A stretch of DNA of 64,000 bases from Amborella trichopoda (Eukaryota; Streptophyta; Magnoliopsida; Amborellales; Amborellaceae), in the NCBI RefSeq assembly GCF_000471905.2, contig NW_006498150.1, positions 547,924 through 611,923 of the forward strand, read 5' to 3'. The notes under the pieces were generated by a model. That model worked only from the letters and a program-made list of their open reading frames with translations. It was not told where the DNA came from and did not search any database. A program made the translations under genes and the position numbers. Below are positions 44,364 to 55,699 of this stretch, one piece after another (within the stretch, counting starts at the first letter, position 1; every line of letters begins with the position of its first letter).

Positions 44364-44653
44364 AAAGAGAAAATGAGAGAGATGATGATTCTGAGGCTAC
44401 TCTATCCCAGCCATATTATTCACATATCGAGTCCCAACAGCAACAATGTAGGGATGAGTACAACAGTGCAGGTGAGCATGAAGGATGGACAAGCTTCGGG
44501 GACTTTGGATTGAGAACACAACAAAATACTAACACTCAGGGATTTGGGAATAGTCAGACGCCTGCTAATATCGATGATTCGTTTTTAGATCGAATCAATG
44601 AATTGTTAAACGAATTCAATCAATGGCACCAGCTTGACCAAGAAGAACAATAG
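44364..44653 (+). pseudogene. C-terminal remnant of the E1 hAT transposase
   Basis: The frame 44327-44653 ends in acidic and Gln-rich sequence: QRENERDDDSEATLSQPYY, then WTSFGDFGLRTQQNTNT, then IDDSFLDRINELLNEFNQWH. It lies at the 3' end of an element proved hAT by its ends, where the variable transposase tail belongs, after the dimerisation domain. That domain, the catalytic core and the BED finger are all missing, so the assignment rests on position rather than on a diagnostic motif. Confidence 0.5.
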
Positions 44654-46054
44654 CGTCGTCTATCATTTTATTTTTAGATCATATGTTACTAATTTTATGC
44701 TTTATTGTAGTTCATGTATGTTGGTATACTTATTTCATGATAATTCTATGTTTATCCTTTTGTGTGATGTAAATTAAATGCTGAATGACGGTTCATGCAG
44801 GGAAAGAACATATCAATATTCGCATATTCATTCAAAAACATGAAAATTCTTAATGGAGTACCTTCATTTCTTATTGAATTCCTAAAAAACAATATTTATA
44901 ATGAATTTTAATAATTTTTTCGGATTTTTTTTAAGCTTTATCCTGACCGATTCACCCGATTCCCGAACCGAATCGTCGATTCGTCGATCCGGATCGGTTT
45001 TTTGGGTGCCCGGTCCGAGTCACCGATCCGTTTTTTAAACCATTGGTTTGAGCTATTATTTCCAATCGCAACTGAAGAGAGGAGATCTGTGTAGCGATCG
45101 TAGGGTAGCACATTTGGAACACAAGAACATATTTTCCATCAAATAGAGAGTACTCAATTGTACATTTTCACGTCTCTTTGGCCATCAACTTAGAAAGAGC
45201 AGTATCAACAAATAAAAACGGGGGTGCTACAAAGAATAGATGCTCAAATTTGAGATCATCTTCTAGCGCCATAAAAAATTGTACCAAACACATCTTCTCT
45301 ATGCTTGTAATAAATGTCTACACTAGTTGTCCACTTTGGCTCCATTGGAGATAACTGATACCCATTAACTGACATTTGGGAATGGAAATCAAATACTAAC
45401 CTTCCTTTCCTTTGCCTTAATGATCAAATATTTATCTCAACTTTATATTTTCAAGCAAAGTTGGCTTAGATATATCCAGAGGCTAGAAAGTCCCAATCCT
45501 CTTTGACAGTTTCAAATTTCCCAAGGTTCCATAGTGACTAAAGATATAATAGACTAGGCTATCCATGTAAGGAGTTTGTGATTGTTTATTTCTCGTCCTC
45601 TAATTTAATTATAAATTATCTTCCTTCAATGCATCAGATATTTTGGGATCTAATTTATCACTAATAATAAATTTTCAACACTCTTTTTCCCTTATGAAAA
45701 CTTTGTATAAGGTAAGATCAATGATTATACTTCAATTTATCCTATTTACTGAAGATCTGTTGATCTAATCAGAAGAACTATTCGATTCAATTATCGCAAA
45801 TCTTCCAAATTTAATGATAAAATGAATGCCTGCAATAAGATCCAATCCTCGCACGGTGTTTCTCTCTATTTTTTGCGGCCTCTAACCTCGCAGTTATTGC
45901 ATATCTTTCATATATTTATGAAAAGCACTACAAAACTTCAGCCAAATGGCCGCAAATTGTTTGCTGCCACAAAAGTTCAGCAAAACATTTTTTTTTATCA
46001 TTATCTATTTAGCCAAATGGGAAAGAAGGGTTCTTATATTCAACCAAAATGAAG

Positions 46055-46515
46055 GGGGCAAGCTTTCTATGCTTCCCCTACAATATAGAAGTACTATCCT
46101 TTCCCTTATCCAACCGTCCATTTTGAATGAAGGGCTAAGATTGCCCCAATCACAATGTCACGTCTCTATACTATTTTATTTTTAATTTTTCTCTATAAAT
46201 TATTTTGACACCAAATTTTGGACGTCCATTCCTCTATTAAACTCGCACTAGAAAAAAGTATAACATTTTTTTTTCAATAAAATAAAATGACCAAAATATA
46301 CCTAAAAGTTTCAAAGGGTATTTTGGTTATTATATTTTATAGAAAAATTATTTTTCATATTTTTTATAAGTGAACCCCAATGACAATATGGCACATACCA
46401 AATTTCATATTCATACAACTAAAAAAAACTTTGAGACGTCGGATCTAAGATCAAACGGTAAGTGGCTCTCTTGATCAAAATTGGACAGCTGGATCGTAGG
46501 GGGAGGATAGAACTT
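46055..46515. mobile_element. MITE family C inserted in the copia leader
   Basis: GGGGCAAGCTTTCTATGCTT at the left and GGGGGAGGATAGAACTTATA at the right are complementary. Inside are TCCAACCGTCCATTTTGAAT, GACACCAAATTTTGGACGTC and CACATACCAAATTTCATATT, as in 37545-38056 and 63130-63645. Confidence 0.75.
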
Positions 46516-46896
46516 ATATTTGTACTAAAATATTAAAAGTAAATTATATCAAATGAATATTGGAAATGAATTGGTAGGTCAAGAAAAAAAAAAACAGAGA
46601 TGATTTGGTAAGAAAGTTTTGTTTAGACACATATGAGATAAAGAGAAAAGAGTTGCAACTTAACATCTCTGTTAGAGAGAGAAAAATAGTCAAGATTGAT
46701 GAAAGAATATAAAGAGGCTTTAAAGAGCCAATAGAACTGATTTTAGATGGCGTAAATTGGAGCCCAAATCAGTAAAATCTGGGACCAATTCAACAACTAT
46801 AAAAAAATTGATCAAAGAACCGTTCGTAGACAAGAACATATATGATAGAGTAATAATAAGCTCGAGTAGACAGAAAAAACACGATAGCGTTCTAGG

Positions 46897-46908
46897 GCTC
46901 TGATACCA
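46897..46908 (-). promoter_or_regulatory. Primer-binding site of the minus-strand copia
   Basis: The minus strand reads TGGTATCAGAGC, the standard site complementary to the 3' end of initiator-Met tRNA used by most plant copia elements. It lies immediately after the LTR end TCTGTCA. Confidence 0.85.
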
Positions 46909-47115
46909 TGACAGAATCTCAAGTTTCTATGAAGAAAACTCTTTGCATATTGATATATAGCTTGGAGTTTACAACCTCTACATATGAATGATAAGATTGC
47001 AAAAACTCTTGAACACCTGAACAACACTAACACTTACCATAAAATATAAGATACTACACCTAACCTTCCCTTACATAGTAATTATATCATGTACTTTTCG
47101 TAGTAATATTGTAGA
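46909..47115 (-). mobile_element. Copia 5' LTR, ~207 bp
   Basis: On the minus strand it can run from TGTCTACAATATTACTACGA to GAGATTCTGTCA, directly before the PBS. It contains a TATA-like GCTATATATCAATATGC. The right limit is inferred from the TG...CA rule; no second copy is present for confirmation. Confidence 0.6.
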
Positions 47116-48620
47116 CAAACAAGCTTGGAAGTCAGGCTTGACTATCAAAAGCGAAGTGAACAGGCATAGTGCAGGGGTACGAGCGAGTGTGATATTTGGT
47201 AATAGCTACTAATATCGGTTATGGAGAGCTTACCATAATATAGCTAGCCTCGCCTATACGAGCGAGGGTTTCCTTAGGAGTACAAAAAGGTGAGTAAAGA
47301 CGATAGCCTAAAGTAGAGTCAACATTGGTAAAAGGAAATAGAGAGCAACCAAGTCAGTATGCAAAAGAGGGAAACTTGCTTTTGCTTTTTTTAAGAAAGG
47401 CGGTAGGCAAATCTGAATATCTCGTTCATAGGTAGTGGACTCTTCTTCAAAAGCAATATGCTCTTCTTCTTTTAGATGTATTAGCTATTCTTCTTTCCAT
47501 TCTTTCTATTCTTCTTTTCATTCTTTCTCTCTATAGGCAATTAGTTCATAAATATCTGGCTAGACAAATCACTTTTAAGCTTTGTTCATTGCTTGCTTCA
47601 AACCACAACATATATCGGTAAGCAATAGAGTTAGCGAGAGAAGTGCATAAGCATTGAGCGAGCAAATGAGCGTCTAGGAATTCTATTATATAGTTAAGAC
47701 CATTAAGAAAGTATAGAAAAAAAAAAAAGTAAGTAAGCGAATGTTACATTTTCCTTAACATGAGGTGGTCTACACATAATCTATTTAATGACTATCCTCC
47801 TTAAAGCATGGCATGAGCTCATAGAAATATATAATTCGATAATTAAACATTATATTTAATAAACTAGAAATGATCTAAACAATGAACTCTAGGTGGTCTC
47901 ATCATTGTTATAGTGACTAAAGGGATAGACGTCAACATTTGCAAGATGATAGATAAAGAAACCATGTAGACAGCCTCTTAAAATTTTGGCTAAGGGAATT
48001 CTCATAAACATGTAGTTCTAAACCCTAAGGACCACACTAGTTTTGTAGACCATAGTACACCATAGTCCAGTAGTCCATAGTTCCTAGGAATCCCTATAGA
48101 ATATTTATAAACCACCAAATCTAGTGAATCTTGCAAAACCTATTAATATTTACCCAAATTTTGGAAAACCAGTCCAAATATATCTAAAGATATTATGATT
48201 GATCCAAACTTGTCCATAGCAACATGTAAAGTCCTAAATAATTCCACTTAATAAAAAGAGAGAGAGAGAAAGAGAGAGAGAGAATTTAAGTGAATTTTTA
48301 ATGAAACAAAGTTTGTAGAGAGAGTTAGTTGGGAGATATGAATTGTTAGTCAAGGAGAGAGGTTGTTAGGAGAGAGAAACACCTAGGTTGTGTGTGTGTG
48401 TGAGAGAGAGAGAACTATTGGAGCAACCTAGGTATAAAAAGAGGAAGAGCTTGTAGTGAGAAAAATCATCCCACATCTAAGATATAAGGAGGGAAGCTTG
48501 AATAAAAGCTCTGTCACTTAATGCATACTATGTGCTTAAGTCCATTTGGTTATACCGCTATTATGTATCATTATGATATACATATCGTCTATCACAAGTA
48601 TTTGTTGGTTGCTTATCTAA
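47116..48620. other. Unassigned; first ~630 bp resemble organelle-type intergenic DNA
   Basis: 47120-47750 is rich in GCGAG/GAGCG phrases (AAGCGAAGTGAACAGGCATA, GGGGTACGAGCGAGTGTG, AGCGAGCAAATGAGCG) and looks unlike its AT-rich neighbours; plant mitochondrial spacer DNA often looks like this. No organelle gene is present to prove it. 48258-48290 and 48395-48420 are GA/GT microsatellites. Otherwise nothing is seen. Confidence 0.3.
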
Positions 48621-50004
48621 TGTAGAGAAAAATAGTAATAAAACTAAAAAATAAAAAATAAAATAACAAAACCAAAAAATAAAAGATAAAAAAACAATTT
48701 GAGAGAATATACCATTGCTCAAGGTCTACAAGGAAATCCACCATAAATAATTATTTTCACAAGATCAAATTTACTCAATTCTCATTCTCTGATCTCTTTA
48801 CAATGAGGGTTCATCCCCTTTTAATACAATTCAAACTAAGATAAATAAATGATTTAAAAGAATCCATAAAAAAGTAAACTCTCTTTCTAAAAAGTTATGT
48901 ACTTCCCTCCCTCCCTATCTTTTCTCTTTATTTCCCCATTTCCCTCTATCCCTATGTTCTCTCTTCATTTCCCCATTTTTTTCTCTCTCCTCATGTCTCT
49001 CTCTAATCTTATAACAACTTTTTAATTCTCCCTTATTTATCTCATCTAGATTTCTTTAAATCTCTCTTTCTTCCCCATGACTTTCTATAGTTTAAAGAAA
49101 AAGGCTTTCCAAAACAACTCTTGATGTATTTTTTTGACTAAATAAATAATATATCCAATACGATTTGTAGTAGAAGTTTGAGACATCAAACTCTGAAATA
49201 TTAAAATGAATCTCGATTTCTTCACAATTGATTTTTGAATTTTCTTCCGCGTTTGAGCTATCAACATCATCTTTTGCATTGAGATTTACCTCTTCATATT
49301 CTTCTTCTTCCAACTGCAATTTATGAAATAGATCTCATAGACGTTTTAAGGATATAGATTTTGTGGTGAATATCGTTCTTCAACTGTTGTAATCATTTAT
49401 TCATCTATTGCATTCCCGGATTGGTTTCGCTTATGTCATGTCGGATACTCTCAAATGTTGTGTTCAAGCTCTCTTGAATTTGCTAACCCACATAATCCAT
49501 GAGTTGCGGCAATATATCCTCGATCGTAAGAGTAGTTTTTGGCTAGATCGTAATTGATGGATCTTATTTTCTCTGATACCTACTGAAGTATGGAGAAATA
49601 GTAACAAAAAAAAAAAAAATATACCATCTCTCAAGGTTTGTAAGGGAATCCACCTCAAAAACATCTTTTTACAATATTAGATTTACTCAATTCTTATTCT
49701 CTTATCTTTTACAATGATGGTTCTTAATTTTTAAATATAACTCAAATGAAGATAAATAAATAACTTAAAAGAACCATAAAAAAAAGAAATACTCACTCTT
49801 TAAAAAGTTATGTACTTCCCTCCCTTCTTATCTTATCTCATCTCCCTATTTTCATTCTCTCCTCACTTCTCTCTCTAATCTTGTAACATTTTTTCAATTT
49901 TCCTTATATATTTCTTATATTTTTTTATCTAGGTCTCCTTAAATATCTCATTCTTCCCTCATGATTTTCTATAGTTTAAAGATAACGCTTCCCAAAATAA
50001 CTCA
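48621..50004 (-). mobile_element. Compact (1.38-kb) non-autonomous LTR retrotransposon
   Basis: Two direct repeats, 48621-49123 and 49584-50004, share ACTCAATTCTTATTCTCTTA, AAAAAGTTATGTACTTCCCT, CTCTCTCTAATCTTGTAACA and TTTTCTATAGTTTAAAGA. They enclose only ~460 bp. On the minus strand, next to the 49584 repeat, lies AGGTATCAGAGA (~49570-49581), a slightly altered Met-tRNA primer site. So the minus-strand element reads LTR, PBS, short internal region, LTR. The internal region holds one acidic 75-codon frame (49092-49319, EEEEYEEVNLNAKDDVDSSN) with no gag motif. Size and layout suit a TRIM-like element, although the LTRs (~420-500 bp) are long for TRIMs. No target duplication was found. Confidence 0.75.
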
Positions 50005-50449
50005 CGCTACAAAATCTTCCCTCCCATACCCCGCAGTGCACTTCCCATCCCTAAGAAAAACTAAAACAAAGATAATACTAAAAATAAAAAATAACAACAC
50101 TAATTTTATCTGCATCAATATTGTTTTGAAAATATATGTCTTGATATATTAATGGTGCTTCTATTTCCGTTCTTTATTTTCTAAATGCATTTCCTTTTTA
50201 ACTCTTTGAAGTCTCTCTCTCTCTCTTTGTACGAGCGCATGTGTGCCCATGTGAGTGTGAGTGAGAAAAGTATTATATAATTATTAATGTGCTCTTCAAT
50301 TTGGTTTTAGATAAGTTTATCAAAATGCACCTAAGAGATAAATTATTTTTACATAGGCATTTTTGTTGATTTAATTTTAGAATTTATATTTACTACTATG
50401 ATTTAATTTTAGAAGGCCTATAAAAATATATGTAATCATGAGTTGCAAC
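50005..50449. other. Intergenic, no gene seen
   Basis: AT-rich; a CT microsatellite lies at 50210-50227. Confidence 0.4.
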
Positions 50450-51789
50450 TAAAGTTAAAAAAAACGGATCGGTTACTTAAATCGGTCACACCCATACCCA
50501 TGTCGGATCGGGGAATCAGTGGATCGGATCGGAGTCGGTCGAATCGGCAATTTTTATTTCAAAAAATCTTTAAAAAATCACTATAAATCTCTAAAAACAG
50601 TGTTCCTTTAGTTTCTAATAAGAGTAGTGCATTATGTAATTTCATTACTTTGTAAAAGTAGGTGAATACTGATATATTATTTTCCCGTCTGGATGTATGT
50701 ATAATTATTAATTATAATATGATATTATAATATTACATAAAAAATGATTTAAAAATATCAAAAAATATTTTTATAGTATAATATTAAACAAAATAATCTC
50801 CCGTATAAAGTTAAATTAGTATCACATCAAAGTATCAAATATTTATTAATTCATTTTACTCCAAAATTATCACAATCTAACTAACTACAAAATTATATAC
50901 TGAAATTGAAATTGTTGGTTTACAACTTATATTTTATAATTATTTTACTATACATATAAAATATATTTAAAATATTTTATAATATCATCTAATTTAAAAT
51001 ATTTATGTACAACGATAATAAAAATAATAAATTACATAATTTATAATATAAATAAATTAATAAATAAAATACAAGATTTGATTATCAATGTATAACTATT
51101 AATTATTAATAATCAATATGATTAAAAAATTATTAGAAAATACTCCCACATCATATGATTAAAATAAAATAAAATCCCTTATAAATTTTTATATGATCAT
51201 ATTCATATGATTGTACTTACATAAGTTTAACAAGTTATTAAGATAAATAAACAATAATAATTTCAATACAATTATCCTAATTTATAAATTAATTAAATAG
51301 AATTTATTTATGTAATTATATGTAATTAAAACTTAACTGTATGTACTTTTATTTTTTATATATTATAAATAAAGAAAATAAATAATATTGTTTTTTAAAA
51401 AAAATTATTTCGTAGATAATAAAAATGTAGACGAATTGAAGTAAGAGAGAGATAGAAACAATCTAGTATAGACGAACAATTTAATAACAAGTAAGGGTTT
51501 TTTCTTCCCAACTCAAAATGGCTTATTCACCAAAAAAACACGAAAAAACAAAAACTCAAAATGGCTTATTACAAGCCCCTGCAACTGCAACGATCCCGTT
51601 TTATGACCGTAAAGGGTTGGGCTGTGCCATCGCGAACTTTTTAAAAACAAAATTACTCAAACAATTCCCATTATTGGTAGCAAATCGCTCTCGGTCATCA
51701 ATCTAACAAATCATCCGGATCTAAAACGGTCAGGTCGATATCCGATCTGGATTGTCTGATTCTGGATCTAATCACCAATTTTTCAATTG
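50450..51789. mobile_element. hAT element E2, non-autonomous
   Basis: The left end TAAAGTTAAAAAAAACGGATCGG-like sequence aligns base for base with the E1/E3 ends (abridged: AAAAAACGGATCGG). The right end has AATCACCAATTTTTCAATTG. Flanks GTTGCAAC (50442-50449) and ATTGCAAT (51790-51797) match at six of eight bases, both changes being transitions. Subterminal GGATCGGATCGG and GATCTGGAT motifs match the family. The interior is very AT-rich (50600-51450). The 62-codon frame at 51518-51706 is not recognised. Confidence 0.7.
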
Positions 51790-51944
51790 ATTGCAATACT
51801 TAAAAATAATAAACATAAACTAGTCCACAAGTTTAAGTATATTTTGATAAAAACATTCGTCTCATTTGGTGGACTTTCCTCTCCCCAGCTGAATGCGGGA
51901 ACACAGAGGTACAAGGGTGGTTTTGGTCCATAATAACTTATTGG

Positions 51945-52335
51945 GAAAAGTTTATATAGAGCCTAGGCTCTAAACAATCAAATTAGAGCCTATGTTAGAA
52001 ATTTCACTAGATAAGGTTATTTTGATACCCAAGTAACATCAAATTGATCATCTCGACATCAAGATACATGGACATGAGAAAAAAATAGATGTTAAGTTTT
52101 GGAAATAGTGCATCTTGTATCGCATATTTTGACCGTCAATTTTCAAGATTTTCAACTTTTCATAGATCTACTCGATCTATACTATTTTTGAAGTTTAAAT
52201 TTTATAATTAAAGATAAAATTATATTTTAAGGCTATTACAAAAATTTCTAATATTAAAACCAAATTTTTTGACACTGTTTAAAGGTGGCTCAAATTTGAT
52301 TGCTTAGAGCCTCGGCTCTATACAAACCGCACCAT
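51945..52335. mobile_element. MITE subfamily B, best copy
   Basis: AGAGCCTAGGCTCTAAACAA at the left and TTGCTTAGAGCCTCGGCTCT at the right form ~35-bp inverted ends. The core has TTGATCATCTCGACATCAAG, TTTGACCGTCAATTTTCAAG and TAGATCTACTCGATCTATAC. Non-coding. Confidence 0.85.
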
Positions 52336-52659
52336 AACTTATTTCGGTCTGAGAGCCAATTAATAAGCCACGTGGGGATTTTTAAAGTTCTTAAGTTGTT
52401 TTATCGGCCGCAAACAATATGGTTATGTAGGGGCATTTACTACACAGTACACGGCAACTCCCTAGTACAAGATAGTTTTGTCTTTTGGAACCACATAAAA
52501 ATCGTTAGATAATTATTATCAAAAGAATTTGACTGAGTTCACTAGCTTAGAGCTTAACCTCTAAAATCTGAACAGTTTCTTTCAATCTCAAAGGGCTATT
52601 TTTGCTAAGTATCTAGAGAGTGATTTGGAGAAAAAAAAAGGATAAATAAATTAGGAAAA
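52336..52659. other. Spacer between two B elements, no gene
   Basis: A 70-codon frame crosses the MITE boundary (52300-52512) and is not credible as a gene. Confidence 0.4.
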
Positions 52660-53035
52660 AAGTTCATATAGAGCCTAGGCTCTAAACAATCAAATTAGAG
52701 CCCACCTCCAAAAGTTCACTAGAAGAGGTTGTTTTGATGCCCAAATATCCTCAAAGTGATCATCTCGACATCAAGATGCATGGACATGAGAACAAAATGG
52801 ATTTCAAGTTTGGGAAATAGTGCATATCATAATGCATTTTTGGACCGTCAATTTTCACGGTATAGATCTACTCGATCTACACTATTTTTTAAGCTTTAAA
52901 TTTTATATTTAAAGATGAAAATATATTTTAAGGCTATCATAAAGATTTCCAATATTTAAACCATATTTTTTGGCATTATTTGAAGGTGGGCTCTAATTTG
53001 ATTGTTTAGAACCTCGGCTCTACACAAACCACACC
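52660..53035. mobile_element. MITE subfamily B
   Basis: Ends AGAGCCTAGGCTCTAAACAA and TGTTTAGAACCTCGGCTCTA; same core as 51945-52335 and the same direction, ~325 bp away. Confidence 0.85.
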
Positions 53036-53339
53036 CATAAATTATTGGACTAGTATATGGGTTAAAAATATTACATTTCTATTATTTGAAGTCTTAAAAT
53101 TACACTAAATAAAATTTTATCATCATCATCCAAATATTATCCCAATTATTTGGGTCACCATTAAATTAAATGTTATCTAAGGTATAAATGGAAAATATGC
53201 TCCTACAACACCAACTCTTTTGGCTATGTGCCAAAAGGTTATTTGTCTTGGCTCTTTAGATGTAAATACACAAAAAAAAGAAAAAGGAAAATATATAAGC
53301 GTCCATATCCTTATACAATGACCAAATAAAAACCGGGAT

Positions 53340-53490
53340 TTCATATTATGAGATCGCTTGTGTTTGTTAGGAAAAAGGTTATGATTACTACTATCTATTA
53401 GATGTCAAATTTGATGGTTAAGGGTGTGTAACGAAATTTGAGAATTTTTTTTTTTAAACTTTGGATCTCTTAATAAACATACACAATCAC
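53340..53490. mobile_element. MITE family D, partial
   Basis: ATGAGATCGCTTGTGTTTGT, CTATTAGATGTCAAATTTGA and AACGAAATTTGAGAATTTTT follow the family D order; the second arm is unclear. Confidence 0.45.
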
Positions 53491-53689
53491 CGGATTTGAA
53501 ATTTAATGGACAAGAATAAATGCGACATCATATATTAAAAGTAAAGAAATGCATAGAAAGAGAATATTTTTACTTTCGAGTTTGTCTAAACTTAACAACC
53601 ATTCAAAATACAAAAGTTAATATTAAAAGGGACTTGTGATGGGGTATTTATAAAAGCAAATCATTACTTTTTGTTTAAAAGATTTAAAG

Positions 53690-53990
53690 AAAATTGTTTC
53701 ATGTAAGCTGGATTTCTACAATATGCGGTCCACAGGTATACAACATTCATCTTAAAAATACATGCAAAAAGGTGGTCCATCTAAAAACAAGTGTAATTAA
53801 CGATCCAAATATTTTTTTAATATAATTATTTTTTTTTTAATTTTTTATTTTCATATTCATGATCTCCATGTTAAATTTTATATATTCTCTAAAAATTAGG
53901 ATCAAATTATATTTAAAAATATGTTTATTGTGAAGCCTGCATTTCTACAATATACGGGTTGGCCGCATAGAAACTATGTCCTTATTTTAA
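53690..53990. mobile_element. MITE family F, inverted
   Basis: TTTCTACAATATGCGGTCCA at the left and ACAATATACGGGTTGGCCGC at the right; core TTCATATTCATGATCTCCAT is the reverse complement of the 37250 and 62320 blocks. Confidence 0.65.
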
Positions 53991-54154
53991 TAGGTAATTT
54001 AACTATTAAACATGGGTAAATTTAAATTTATATAAACGTATAATGGTATTTTGGAAGTTATTATCCTTGAACTTTATTGTAGTAAAAATTTCAACTTTAC
54101 CTCTTATGTAGATGCCAAAATTACCCTTTATTTGGTAGTGATATTTATTTACAT

Positions 54155-54535
54155 AAAGGAAAAATTTATATAAAGCCGAGGCTCTAAACAATCAAATTAG
54201 AGCCCACCTCAAAACTTTTACTAGAAAAGGTTGTTTTAATGCCTAGATATCCTTAAATTGATCATCTCAACATCAATATGCATGGACATGAGAAAAAAAT
54301 GGATTTCAAGTTTTGAAAATAGTGCATTTTGTAATGCATTTTGGACCGTCAATTTTCAAGTTTTCATGTTTTCATAGATCTGCTAGATCTACACTATTTT
54401 TAAAGTTATCACAAAAATATATTTTAACGCTATCACAAAGATTTTTAATATTGAAACCACATTTCTCAACAATATTTGAAGGTGGGCTCTACTTTGATTG
54501 TTTAGAGCCTAAACTCTATAAAAACTGCACCCTTA
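54155..54535. mobile_element. MITE subfamily B
   Basis: Ends AAAGCCGAGGCTCTAAACAA and TTGTTTAGAGCCTAAACTCT-type (abridged); core CATCTCAACATCAATATGCA and GGACCGTCAATTTTCAAG. Confidence 0.8.
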
Positions 54536-54704
54536 CAAAAATATCATTTTTTATTGAGCAAGATATCATAAAAAGTAAATTTTTTTTTAAAAAAAATAAA
54601 TCATAAAATTAATCAATCCACCATTTACAACTCATTAAATCATTAATCTTTGTAATTTGAAGGGTTGTGAACCTTAGATTATCCATTTACTTTTCGAGAA
54701 CTTA

Positions 54705-54920
54705 TAGAATGAGATCGTTTATATTTAATATAAGTTGGTCACATTAATCTTGACCATTGGATGTGAAATTGGGTGGTTGTAATTATTATATTGACCAAGC
54801 TCAAACTTCAAAAGGAAATTTCTTGAATTTTGTAACACATCTAAGCTATCAAATTTCACATCAATTGGTTGTAAGGAATTGTGACTATAAAAAATAAATA
54901 GTCTCATCGTATATAATCCC
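54705..54920. mobile_element. MITE family D, complete hairpin
   Basis: GAGATCGTTTATATTTAATA with CTTGACCATTGGATGTGAAA is answered by TTTCACATCAATTGGTTGTA with AATAGTCTCATCGTATATAA. ~200 bp, arms ~80 bp. Confidence 0.75.
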
Positions 54921-54934
54921 TTACTTTTAATACA

Positions 54935-55320
54935 AGGAAAAAGTTTATGTAAGGTTGCAAACCTTACCTCTACAGCTGCAGATGCACTTCAAAAATCCAT
55001 TGGACAAGATAGTTTTAATGTTGAAAAACCCTTTGATTGATCATCTCGACATTGTGATGTATGACCATGAAAAATAAAAAAGATTTTAAGTATCAGAAAT
55101 AGTGCATTTTACAACATATTATCTATACCATCCATTTTCAAGATTTTCATATGTTTATAGATCTACTTGGTTTTAATCATTTTTAAAATTTAAAATTTTA
55201 TAATAAGATATAAAAATAGATTTTGAGATAATCCTAATAACATTTTACATCAAATTTATATACCATGATAAAATTTGAAGGTGCACCTTACCTCTATAGC
55301 TACGTTGTATGCAAACTGAC
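54935..55320. mobile_element. MITE subfamily A, inverted
   Basis: GTTTATGTAAGGTTGCAAAC at the left, AGGTGCACCTTACCTCTATA at the right; core GATCATCTCGACATTGTGAT and ATAATCCTAATAACATTTTA, the reverse complement of 4500-4890. Confidence 0.8.
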
Positions 55321-55324
55321 CCTT

Positions 55325-55515
55325 AATACAAAGAGGTCACACTAACACTTATATGTCACATTTCAAATTCGATGGTTATGAATATGTCATTGACTAATCT
55401 TAAACTTCAAAAAACTATTTCTCGAACTTTGTGTCACACCCCAAACCATCCAATTTAAGATCTAATGGCTATTAACAATTGTGATCTTTTTGTATCAAAG
55501 ATCATTGACTAAAGG
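55325..55515. mobile_element. MITE family D
   Basis: TACAAAGAGGTCACACTAAC is answered by ATTGTGATCTTTTTGTATCA; centre CTCGAACTTTGTGTCACACC. A related right half recurs at 56335-56410. Confidence 0.65.
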
Positions 55516-55699
55516 AAAAATTACCAAAAAACCCCAAGACTATATTTTCTATACAACTTACCTCTAACCTAACTTTTTCTTTCTTTTTTTTTTTTCCCAA
55601 AACACCCTTTTTATGCAAATACCCCAAACCAAAAATGAAATAAAAAAATACCTTAATTACCCTCCCTTACTTTTACGTTACCGACGCCTCTCTCTCCTC

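Larger units (their letters stand above)
43336..45045. mobile_element. hAT element E1 with perfect 8-bp target duplication
   Basis: The ends CAGTGCTTAAAAAAACG and CGTTTTTTAAACCATTG are inverted repeats. GTTTGAGC flanks both sides exactly (43328-43335, 45046-45053), the 8-bp target duplication of hAT transposition. Subterminal regions are full of GATTCG/CGAATC and CCGGTTC motifs, likely transposase-binding sites. Most of the left half is a tandem array (43534-44350) containing a 20-N gap. The right half keeps a C-terminal coding remnant (44364-44653) and a ~330-bp 3' region shared with E3 (58130-58479). It interrupts the copia relic just before its zinc knuckle. Confidence 0.9.
42226..47115 (-). 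pseudogene. Ty1/copia relic with 5' LTR and PBS, split by an hAT element and a MITE
   Basis: On the minus strand, from high to low coordinate: LTR (46909-47115), PBS, leader, gag (~45700-45200, ALEDDLKFEHLFF region), CCHC knuckle with an internal stop (~43290-43265, after the hAT insertion), protease (~43075, NCWVIDFGF, the active D-S-G changed to D-F-G), the INGSIMSITHIGL block (~42960), GAG-pre-integrase (LWHNRSCHVSVSRLRYLVST, ~42690), then the integrase core in broken frames (HSDLWG, ~42530; SHGTLSHF-like, ~42280). It ends against the gypsy relic at ~42226; reverse transcriptase is gone. The hAT element at 43336-45045 and the MITE at 46055-46515 are later insertions. Shared INGSIMS/ANGSIMS and HIGL blocks show it is the same family as 22925-26560. 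Confidence 0.82.

Noticed and set aside
43438-44365. Series of M-D-Y-K-K-F-D-H-G-L-Q frames
   Set aside because: All are readings of the TAATCCATGATCGAATTTTTTG array.
13534-52240. CRISPR-like arrays
   Set aside because: The tandem arrays have no unique spacers of constant length, and this is plant nuclear DNA.
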